This document shows positions 6,565 through 12,163 of a stretch of 14,214 bases of DNA, one piece after another; the stretch's first letter is position 1, and the number at the start of each line of letters is the position of its first letter. Below the pieces are notes generated by a model. The model made no database searches. It was not told the origin of the DNA and saw nothing but the letters and a program-made list of their open reading frames with translations. Source of the stretch: Deltaproteobacteria bacterium (GTDB lineage Bacteria > Desulfobacterota_B > Binatia > UBA9968); assembly GCA_005879255.1 (NCBI GenBank), contig VBKY01000261.1:5409-19622 (forward strand). The letters run 5' to 3'. The position numbers and the translations under genes are program-made.

Positions 6565-7317
6565 ATGAAGACATTTGCTAAAACTAGACCCTATCGACAT
6601 CGTTCTACTCTCTTTGTAGCCACTTTTGTATGGATTAACGTGGTGTCCCTTAACTCAGTTTTCCCGGCCATTATTTATTCTGGACCTCAAAATCTTTCCT
6701 TGGAAGGCATACTCAACACGTCCCAGGCACTATTTATTGATTTGGCTGGTGATACTGCCGGCACCTGGGATAATCTGAAACTTTCTATCGCCTCTGGTTC
6801 ATTCGGGAGCGTTGGATCGAACGATGTCATTCCGAGTGCTGAAGTAGCTTTGGCATCTACATTTATTAGCTTTCCTTTGGTTCAGAAGCTTGATTTTGGA
6901 GATCCATATCCATCCAATCCCATATTTGGGAGTGGTTCGAAAATCCTATGGCAGTTCAACCCCGGAGCCAGCCTCGATATAGGAGAGTTTAAAGATGTGA
7001 CTGGTTATGCTGCTGTGCAGTTCGGGACCTTTGGAGGTCCACAGTATTTAGGATGGCTTCAGTTGAGCGTGGAGAATTACAGTTCTTTGGGAGATCCGCT
7101 TCCTAAACTAACTGTTATCGATTGGGCTTATTCTGACGTAATTGGTGAAAGGATTGCTATTGGACAGATCGCAGAACCATCGACTTTTTCACTCTTCTTT
7201 TTAGGCCTTTTTATATTTGTCATCTACAATCTATCTATGCGTCTAAAACCTAAGCATCGTATGGCTCGAATTCGTTTTCACGTTCTGCTTCGGCGCATCG
7301 ACCATGCTTCATATTAG
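6565..7317 (+). CDS. PEP-CTERM-type exported protein encoded by cassette 2
   Basis: The 250-residue product has a basic N-terminus and a hydrophobic stretch LFVATFVWINVVSLNSVFPA (signal peptide, cleavage about residue 35). A beta-rich body rich in Gly, Ser and Asp follows (residues 36-200). The C-terminus carries AEPST (203-207), a 15-residue hydrophobic helix (FSLFFLGLFIFVIYN) and the basic cluster RLKPKHRMAR. This is the PEP-CTERM layout, by which exosortase systems sort proteins to the outer surface. It is atypical in having Ala instead of Pro before EPS and about 18 residues after the basic cluster. GGAG nine bases before the ATG is the ribosome site. It most likely belongs to surface or exopolysaccharide-linked proteins. 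No exosortase gene is present in the window. Confidence 0.72.
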   Translation: MKTFAKTRPYRHRSTLFVATFVWINVVSLNSVFPAIIYSGPQNLSLEGILNTSQALFIDLAGDTAGTWDNLKLSIASGSFGSVGSNDVIPSAEVALASTFISFPLVQKLDFGDPYPSNPIFGSGSKILWQFNPGASLDIGEFKDVTGYAAVQFGTFGGPQYLGWLQLSVENYSSLGDPLPKLTVIDWAYSDVIGERIAIGQIAEPSTFSLFFLGLFIFVIYNLSMRLKPKHRMARIRFHVLLRRIDHASY

Positions 7318-7419
7318 GTGCCAGAGGCGAGGATACCCCCCCAAGAGTCCCTAGACGACAGGACGGAACAAGGGCATCTCAAGTTGGAAGGCAATCCCAC
7401 AGCGGAACGGGGCGTGCCT

Positions 7420-7517
7420 GCTTAACAGGGCGCTGGAGGGGACAGGCCACAGCGTAGGCTTTTGTGTTGCACGTGAGACGGTGTGCTGTGGGCCGCACCT
7501 TAGCTCGAGCGTTAGCC
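7420..7517 (+). other. attC-like recombination site 3 (best conserved)
   Basis: R'' GCTTAAC (7420-7426) fits RYYYAAC exactly, and R' GTTAGCC (7511-7517) matches GTTRRRY except at one position. L''-like GCGCTGGAG and L'-like CTTAGCT pair with an extra G. An inner inverted repeat GGCCACAGC (7445-7453) / GCTGTGGGCC (7485-7494) forms the long central stem. The site is 98 bases and lies about 100 bases after the stop of the PEP-CTERM gene, as expected at a cassette 3' end. Confidence 0.68.
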
Positions 7518-7522
7518 ATGAG

Positions 7523-7556
7523 ATTGAGTTGAATTCTCATTCAGTCAATTCTCATT
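7523..7556. repeat. Post-attC leader repeat, copy 2
   Basis: ATTGAGTTGAATTCTC is identical to 6465-6480 and is followed in both places by TTCA and, a few bases later, TTCTCA. It sits six bases after the attC 3 box. No gene could be supported between here and 7689. Confidence 0.6.
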
Positions 7557-7689
7557 CCAATCGCATTGCGTCCTACAGTTCAACGTGATGCTGATTCGGG
7601 TCTTCTTATGAACAGGGCAGGCGACGCGACCAAAATTTTTCAAGCTCGGCTTTTGATCTCTGAAGTGGTGCATCGAAGTCTGGTGATGT

Positions 7690-7897
7690 TGCAAACTTGG
7701 GCCCGGTGGCGCTGAAGGGCCAACCGAATTCCTTGTTGGAAGGAGTGCGCAACGTTCAGCGCCTGATGCTAAGCAGCAACCCGCGCATCGGCGAGATCAA
7801 GCTGGAGGAGATCGTCGACCGCAGCATCGTGCGCAAGCTCGATGACAGTGGCTTTATCACCGCACCTTTGCCGCCGCCGGGGCTAAATGATGTCTGA
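7690..7897 (+). pseudogene. Relic: C-terminal part of a NitT/TauT-type binding protein
   Basis: The frame LLEGVRNVQRL, SSNPRIGEIKLEEIVDRSI, VRKLDDSGFI resembles the last 50 residues of NitT/TauT-type binding proteins. The final family residues DRLY are replaced by an unrelated tail TAPLPPPGLNDV before the stop. A stop codon closes the frame about 36 bases upstream of 7690 and there is no signal peptide or N-terminal lobe, so it cannot be a functional binding protein. The VRKLDDS coding stretch is nearly identical to the relic at 5679. Confidence 0.6.
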
Positions 7898-7943
7898 TGG
7901 CTGACAACATTGTTGGGAACAAAGTCTCACCCCCTGTAAATTC

Positions 7944-8663
7944 TTAAATCGTAGAAGTGTGAACCCGAGCCGCTGCCGCGATCCACTGCCTAAAAGGGCA
8001 ATTGCGCAAGCCCTTCAACATAAGAAAAATGACGCTGAACGTGCCAACCGCAAACACGAAGACCATGACGACAATGACGATCCGCTGTGCGGTTAGCGCG
8101 GATTCCGCCGGAGGAGAGTCTTTCGACGATTCAGCTTTGACGCCCGCAGGCGGAACAGGGTCAAGGCTCGCACCGATCGGTGGTTCGGGTACAGGCGAGG
8201 CGGTTTGAGTCATCCGGTCACGCGCGCTCCGCGCTTGCCGCCGTTTGATCATCACAAAGCTGCCGACGACCCAGATGACAAGAAACAAATATGCGGCGCC
8301 GAAATAGAGCCGCAGAAAGCTGCGTTCAGAGTCGTTCTGCACGTTGATGAAGAACCATACGATGAAGACGGAACCTAATATCAGCCCGATGATGAGGACG
8401 TAATTGTAGACTTGAAAAACGATGGACTCAACTGAATCCAGCGTGGACAGCATCCTCAATGTCTCCGGCCGAGCCTGAGGCCGGGCCGTAAAATATTCCT
8501 GCAGGTCTTCAGTGAAGGTCGTTTTGCTGCCGGTGATCTTTTTCACGATGAAGTAAATCGGCAGCACACCCGCGAGCATCAACAGTGCAACGATGCCGAA
8601 CCCGATTGCCTCTCCGACGACTTCCCCGCTGCCCGCCATGATTGTGCTTAGGATGTGATCCAT
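7944..8663 (-). CDS. Hypothetical four-helix membrane protein
   Basis: The 239-residue product shows membrane helices at about 20-40, 86-107, 119-139 and 194-216. A proline/alanine-rich polar linker (150-190) lies between helices 3 and 4, and a basic segment KRRQARSARDR follows helix 3. I recognise no family motif. Helix placement implies an inner-membrane protein with both a loop of about 45 residues (41-85) and the long linker exposed. ATG 8663 has no clear Shine-Dalgarno sequence; Met9 is an alternative start. It is convergent with the binding-protein relic and stands alone, with no partner to suggest a role. Confidence 0.65.
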   Translation of the reverse strand: MDHILSTIMAGSGEVVGEAIGFGIVALLMLAGVLPIYFIVKKITGSKTTFTEDLQEYFTARPQARPETLRMLSTLDSVESIVFQVYNYVLIIGLILGSVFIVWFFINVQNDSERSFLRLYFGAAYLFLVIWVVGSFVMIKRRQARSARDRMTQTASPVPEPPIGASLDPVPPAGVKAESSKDSPPAESALTAQRIVIVVMVFVFAVGTFSVIFLMLKGLRNCPFRQWIAAAARVHTSTI

Positions 8664-8762
8664 ATATCCGCAAAATTCATTCTGGCTTACAACGCAGTCC
8701 TTTGTCGCCGAGCGTCAGCATGTTACCTTTTGCGTCGTGTGGCAAGCTTGCTCCTTTATTAG

Positions 8763-8782
8763 GTGTCGCGAAGTGTCGCGCC
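8763..8782. repeat. Tandem 10-mer
   Basis: GTGTCGCGAA is followed by GTGTCGCGCC. It lies in the 440-base stretch 8664-9103, which has no supported gene apart from this, the short repeat at 8939 and the operator at 9067. Confidence 0.4.
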
Positions 8783-8938
8783 GCCGCTCCAGGCGGCCTT
8801 GCGAATGGTGATTATAGACACCGCCACGACGCCAGGCTGACCCGTAGATGTTACGGCAATGTGTCATTGCAAGACCTGATCTTACGCCCAACTCTGCTCG
8901 CCGCCTGCTGAAAACCAGACAGCAGCAAGGCAGAAAAT

Positions 8939-8966
8939 CGAATTGTAGCAGTTCGAACCCAAGCCG
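8939..8966. repeat. Short interspersed repeat, copy 2
   Basis: TCGAATTGTAGCAGTTCGA followed by a CCCAAGCC stretch matches 1699-1725 with about five differences; the inverted repeat is slightly degraded here. The GTTCGA core resembles a tRNA T-loop, but no tRNA fold surrounds it. Confidence 0.35.
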
Positions 8967-9066
8967 CTCCGACGAGCTATCGAATTCGTCTGTCGCAAGT
9001 CCGGTCGACTCGAACACAGAAACTCGATTTCTAGGTCGGGTCTCGCGCCGACGCCCTTGTTGCGGA

Positions 9067-9084
9067 TTTGCGCAATTGAGCAAA
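9067..9084. promoter_or_regulatory. Palindromic operator-like element, copy B, upstream of the ArsR-type gene
   Basis: TTTGCGCAATTGAGCAAA is an 18-base near-perfect palindrome (TTTGC, one base, CAATTG, one base, GCAAA). It ends 19 bases before the ATG of the ArsR-type gene. ArsR/SmtB proteins usually autorepress through such palindromes close to their start, so this is the likely operator. Confidence 0.6.
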
Positions 9085-9103
9085 CATGAGTTAAAGGGGC
9101 GGG

Positions 9104-9407
9104 ATGGGTGAAAAGGTCTACAGGCAATCGCGCCCGTGCCGCCTCTTAGGCAACCCCTTGGCTTTCGCGATTGTGGCGGTTCTCGGGTGAGGGGAAAGAA
9201 TTAAGCCCAAGTGAGATTGCGCGAGCCGTTGGCCGCAGCGTGTCACGAGTGAGTCACGTCCTGGCGACCCTGCGGTTGCCCGAGGTCGTCCGGTACGAGT
9301 CCGACGGGAAACAAGCACGCTATCGCTTGAAGCATTCCCGTGAAACTCAGCAGCTTCTCGAAGCGCTGGCGAAATTTATTGATTCGTCTTCTGCCTTTCA
9401 GCGCTAG
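9104..9407 (+). pseudogene. ArsR-family winged-helix repressor, broken by a +1 frameshift
   Basis: From ATG 9104 (AAGGGG four bases upstream) the frame reads MGEKVYRQSRPCRLLGNPLAFAIVAVLG and stops at TGA 9188-9190. One frame over, the sequence continues directly as GEGKELSPSEIARAV, GRSVSRVSHVLATLR (recognition helix), VRYESDGKQARYRLKH (wing), then a C-terminal helix to TAG 9405. Removing one G from the GGG at 9185-9187 joins both halves into a 100-residue ArsR-type protein with no gap. The break therefore reflects a recent mutation or a sequencing error. Such proteins are DNA-binding dimers released by a metal or another signal; no metal-binding cysteine pair is seen. The 3' half might still be translated from TTG 9171, giving a 78-residue peptide without the first helices. 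Confidence 0.78.
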
Positions 9408-9414
9408 TTGCGCA

Positions 9415-9432
9415 TTTGCGCAATTGAGCAAA
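9415..9432. promoter_or_regulatory. Palindromic operator-like element, copy C, after the ArsR-type gene
   Basis: TTTGCGCAATTGAGCAAA is identical to copy B and starts eight bases after the repressor stop codon. Flanking TTGCGCA and GTGCAAT extend the symmetry. No gene starts within 400 bases downstream, so its target is unclear. Confidence 0.55.
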
Positions 9433-9608
9433 CGTGCAATTCCTTTTGGTGAGTTAGTGACGCTGGCTTTGCCGCTGTCCATTGGATTCCATTGACGCGC
9501 TCAGGACGATTGCTATGCCTCACGAAGGAGTGAAGGAGAATCGGACACGCCACACGTATTTCCGTAGCGACTCAAACACCTCTTAAAACTATCCGGCGTT
9601 TCCGAAGA

Positions 9609-9625
9609 CGAGCTGTGATAGCTCG
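9609..9625. repeat. Perfect inverted repeat in a gene-free stretch
   Basis: CGAGCT, five bases, AGCTCG. There is no T-run on either side. The stretch 9433-9790 contains no other recognisable feature. Confidence 0.35.
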
Positions 9626-9790
9626 CTGTTAGCCTTGCGAAATCTGATGCGCGAGATCCAGTGCTTATACCTCTCGGCGATCACGTCTCACGGACACGAT
9701 CACGACGACTCGATACCCGGCACGACCCTTGTGCCTTCCCCCTGCACGCGTAAAGTCTAAATTAAGAGCGCTGGCGGTAGCGTTCGAGAG

Positions 9791-9820
9791 TTGACAGGAT
9801 GGCGCGTTCGCGCATACGCT
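9791..9820 (+). promoter_or_regulatory. Probable sigma70-type promoter of the glutathione S-transferase gene
   Basis: A consensus -35 TTGACA (9791-9796) and a weak -10 TACGCT (9815-9820) are separated by 18 bases. They lie about 40 bases before the ATG at 9858. Confidence 0.45.
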
Positions 9821-9857
9821 GTCGCCAAAACCATTCAACAAGTGAGGTGTTATTCCC

Positions 9858-10487
9858 ATGCTGACGCTTTATTTCAGTCCCGGCGCATGTTCTTTGGCCT
9901 CTCATATCGGTCTCGAAGAAACCGGCGCGCCTTATGAGGCAAAGCCGATCCTGCTCGCAAAGGGGCAGCAGCGGACCGAAGAGTATCAGAAGATCAACCC
10001 GCGCGGTAAAGTACCGGCGCTCAGTGTTGACGGCAAGATCCTTGTCGAGAACACGGCGATACTCACTTACCTGGCGCGGCGGTTTCCGGAAAAGAAGCTG
10101 ATGCCGGTCGATCCGGCCGAGGAGGCGCGCGGCATCGCGACGATGTGCTGGTTCTCCAGTATCGTGCATCCCTCGTACCAGCGCGTGAACCGGCCCGAGC
10201 GTTTTGCTGAAGGCGAAGCGGCGCACGCAGGGGTAAAAGAAAACGGACGGAAATCATTCTGGGCCAATTGCCAGGAGATCGACTCCATGTTCCGAGGAAA
10301 CGAATGGATCATGGGCAGGGATTACACGCTCGTCGATCCCTACGCGCTGGTTTTCTACGGCTGGGGCGTGCGCGGCGGATTTCCCATGAAGGATCTCAGT
10401 GCCTACACGGCATGGCAGGAACGCATGATGAAGCGACCGACGGTTAAGAAAACCGTAGACGCCGAGCAGAACGTTTCGACATCGTAG
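9858..10487 (+). CDS. Glutathione S-transferase family protein
   Basis: The 209-residue length is normal for bacterial cytosolic GSTs. The N-terminal thioredoxin-like domain (about 1-80) contains MLTLYFSPGACSLASHIGLEE with Ser7 and Cys11 at positions used for catalysis in bacterial classes. The cis-proline segment NPRGKVPAL is at 47-55 and the glutathione-binding VENTAILTYLARRFP near 62-76. The helical C-terminal domain has the usual 'GRDYTLVDPYALVF' N-capping/hydrophobic-staple region (about 153-166). It would conjugate or reduce electrophiles with glutathione in the cytoplasm; the substrate is unknown. GAGG stands ten bases before the ATG. It is a single-gene unit with its own promoter, transcribed away from the broken repressor. 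Confidence 0.9.
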   Translation: MLTLYFSPGACSLASHIGLEETGAPYEAKPILLAKGQQRTEEYQKINPRGKVPALSVDGKILVENTAILTYLARRFPEKKLMPVDPAEEARGIATMCWFSSIVHPSYQRVNRPERFAEGEAAHAGVKENGRKSFWANCQEIDSMFRGNEWIMGRDYTLVDPYALVFYGWGVRGGFPMKDLSAYTAWQERMMKRPTVKKTVDAEQNVSTS

Positions 10488-10532
10488 CTTCACTCCCGTC
10501 AGACGTGGCTCGTCACTAACGGCTACGAGCCC

Positions 10533-10586
10533 AAATGGTTCCAGTCGTTCCAAATGTTCAATCGCTTCGCTTCGTTCAAATCGTTT
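10533..10586 (-). repeat. 9-bp tandem repeat array, reverse orientation
   Basis: There are six 9-base units on the plus strand: AAATGGTTC, CAGTCGTTC, CAAATGTTC, AATCGCTTC, GCTTCGTTC, AAATCGTTT. They are the reverse complement of the unit family at 5632-5676, with an 18-base exact match. Confidence 0.65.
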
Positions 10587-10589
10587 AGC

Positions 10590-10631
10590 ATTAATCCCGC
10601 AAAGTGATCGTATCTCCGGGCAACTCATTGC
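10590..10631 (+). repeat. Interspersed repeat around CCGCAAAGTGATCGTA, copy 2
   Basis: The segment shares CCGCAAAGTGATCGTA and AACTCATTGC with 5724-5764. In frame it reads FSINPAK and stop, comparable to YSVYSAK and stop in copy 1, so it too may be the 3' end of a lost binding-protein gene. The array next to it is inverted relative to copy 1. Confidence 0.55.
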
Positions 10632-10687
10632 GACTGAGCTGTCATTTAGCTGTGGTGGGTTCCACGATTGTCAAAGGTAAAGACTTT

Positions 10688-10718
10688 GACTCTCAACTTT
10701 TCATGACCCTCAACTTTT
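10688..10718. repeat. Short direct repeat CCTCAACTTTTCA
   Basis: CTCAACTTTTCA occurs twice in a row with six bases (TGACCC) between. No function is evident. Apart from this and the repeats before it, 10632-10810 is empty. Confidence 0.4.
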
Positions 10719-10814
10719 CAACGCCCTCTATCTCGTGGAGAAAGTCGCTAAAGGAAAAAGTACGATAACGGGAAGGAAATCAGGGTCGCCGCCTAAATCC
10801 TTTTTACCCACCTG

Positions 10815-10844
10815 TTGACGATGCTTCAGGCCATCAGCTAGCAT
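10815..10844 (+). promoter_or_regulatory. Probable promoter of the exported binding-protein gene
   Basis: -35 TTGACG (10815-10820) and -10 TAGCAT (10839-10844) with an 18-base spacer, ending 26 bases before ATG 10871. Confidence 0.45.
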
Positions 10845-10870
10845 CCATCACACTCTCAGTGACGGGCACT

Positions 10871-11989
10871 ATGAAGATGGATTTTCTGAAGTTCCGCAGT
10901 TTAGCATTCTTAACGATGATATGGCTGGTAGCTGAAACTTTTGCTGCGGAGCTGAGTCCAAACCTGTCAAAGGCGAAACAACAGGCTGATGCGAAAGGCT
11001 ACACCTTCATCTCGAACCACGATGAAATAGTTGCCAAGGCGAAGAAAGAGGGCAAAGTCCGCGTCACTGCAGCCATGGATTCCGCCAATATCAAAATCTA
11101 TGGCGCTGCCTTCCAAAAGAAATACCCGTTCATCGACATCGATGGCAGGGAGAGCAATGGGCCGGATGTTGCCCAGCGGATCCTGCGCGAGATTCAGAGC
11201 GGAGCGGCCAAGGATTGGGATGTTATCCTGGTCTACGCTGAATTTCGGAGCGAATATACCCCTCATCTTTGGAACGTCGATCTTCTTGGCATGGCCGAGC
11301 AGGGAGTGCTCCAGATACCGCCTGCTATGATCGACCTAAAATATCGAAATGTCATTTCACCCCATACCCATTTCCAAGTCACGGCTTACAATCCAAAACT
11401 CGTTTCCGCCAACTTGCTACCAAAGACTTGGGAAGACCTCCTTAGGCCGGAACTGATGGGGAAAAAGTTTGCTGTCGATACTCGACCGAAGGATATCGCT
11501 GCTCTGGTTCCGGCCTGGGGCTTGGAGAAGACTTTAGACTTTGCCCGCAAGATCGCCGCCCAGCAACCTATCTGGGTGCTTAATCCAAGTAGAACCTTTG
11601 CCTCCATCATGGCGGGGGAGATCCCAATGATGATTGGTGCCAATTTCAAAGCGGTCAAAGGAGCCCAGCGCAAGGATCGCATGGGCGCGCTGCAGTATGT
11701 CGTCCCTGAGCCCGTGCCTGTGCGGTTTGGTAATTTGCAGGCGGTTGCGGCGATCACACAGCGTCCCCATGCTGCGCTGCTCTGGCTCGAATGGCTGGCA
11801 AGCCCGGAGGCGCAAAAATTGATCGACGAACATGAGCCATTCAACTCGTCGGTATACGTTAAGGGTGGGGCGGTGGCAGAAGAATTAAAGGGTAGAAAGC
11901 TATCCCTGACAACCTGGGAGAACCACCATTATATGGAGCAGTGGGAAGCAAAAATAGTCGAGGCCTACGGTTTTCCAAAGGCTAAATAG
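10871..11989 (+). CDS. Exported ABC-type extracellular solute-binding protein
   Basis: The product has 372 residues from ATG 10871; an in-frame GTG 12 bases upstream is less likely because it lengthens the signal peptide. Signal peptide: MKMDFLKFRS, hydrophobic LAFLTMIWLVAETFA, cleavage before AELS. The mature part resembles iron(III)/spermidine-type (PBP type II) binding proteins: 'IVAKAKKEGKVRVTAAM', 'FQKKYPFIDIDGRESNGPDVAQRILREIQSG', 'WDVILVYAE', 'PKTWEDLLRPELMGKKFAVD', and near the end 'HAALLWLEWLASPEAQKLIDEH'. It closes with IVEAYGFPKAK. The ligand is unknown. Its closest visible relative is the convergent gene at 13679-14214. The MmgE/PrpD gene follows in the same direction after a large inverted repeat, so the pair may share a transcript. 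Confidence 0.85.
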   Translation: MKMDFLKFRSLAFLTMIWLVAETFAAELSPNLSKAKQQADAKGYTFISNHDEIVAKAKKEGKVRVTAAMDSANIKIYGAAFQKKYPFIDIDGRESNGPDVAQRILREIQSGAAKDWDVILVYAEFRSEYTPHLWNVDLLGMAEQGVLQIPPAMIDLKYRNVISPHTHFQVTAYNPKLVSANLLPKTWEDLLRPELMGKKFAVDTRPKDIAALVPAWGLEKTLDFARKIAAQQPIWVLNPSRTFASIMAGEIPMMIGANFKAVKGAQRKDRMGALQYVVPEPVPVRFGNLQAVAAITQRPHAALLWLEWLASPEAQKLIDEHEPFNSSVYVKGGAVAEELKGRKLSLTTWENHHYMEQWEAKIVEAYGFPKAK

Positions 11990-12011
11990 TTCTCACCGAA
12001 AAAGTAAGAAT

Positions 12012-12092
12012 GCTTCGACAGGGCTCAGCATGAACGGAAACGAGATACGTAGAATCAGTTATTTAGCCGTTCGCCCTGAGCATTGTCGAAGG
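12012..12092. repeat. Large imperfect inverted repeat (TTCGACA / TGTCGAA type)
   Basis: The left arm (12012-12037, starting GCTTCGACAGGGCTCAGC) and the right arm (12067-12092, ending GAGCATTGTCGAAGG) are about 26 bases each and pair at roughly 20 positions around a 29-base loop. Arms of the form CTTCGACA-GCTCAGG-GAACGG are a dispersed palindromic sequence seen between genes in many environmental bacteria. It lies 23 bases after the binding-protein stop. There is no U-run, so it may be a transcript 3'-end stabiliser or a mobile palindromic unit rather than a classical terminator. Confidence 0.7.
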
Positions 12093-12163
12093 TCTCTTCT
12101 CGAGTTTTCACACCGTCTGGCAGAGCGAGGAATCTTTTCTTGCAATTTGTTTGGGAGAGTTAG

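Larger units (their letters stand above)
6459..7511 (+). mobile_element. Putative integron gene cassette 2 (PEP-CTERM-type protein)
   Basis: The segment lies between the G^TT points of attC-like sites 2 and 3, 1053 bases with a single gene and an attC at the 3' end. Its coding part is visibly richer in A and T than the genes on both sides, consistent with foreign origin. Confidence 0.55.

Noticed and set aside
5816..7517. Transposon or insertion sequence as explanation for the cassette region
   Set aside because: There is no transposase frame, no terminal inverted repeats around the genes and no target duplication; the attC-like model explains the boundaries better.
8939..8966. tRNA-like GTTCGAACCC segment
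   Set aside because: No acceptor, D-arm or anticodon stem can be formed around it and there is no CCA end.
9628..9634. Possible attC end (GTTAGCC) next to the CGAGCT/AGCTCG hairpin
   Set aside because: The upstream sequence has no matching R'' box and the hairpin is too short for an attC stem.
10254..10628. 124-residue minus-strand frame with LERLEP-like repeats
   Set aside because: It is made of the 9-bp array and the antisense of the GST gene; low complexity comes from the DNA repeat.
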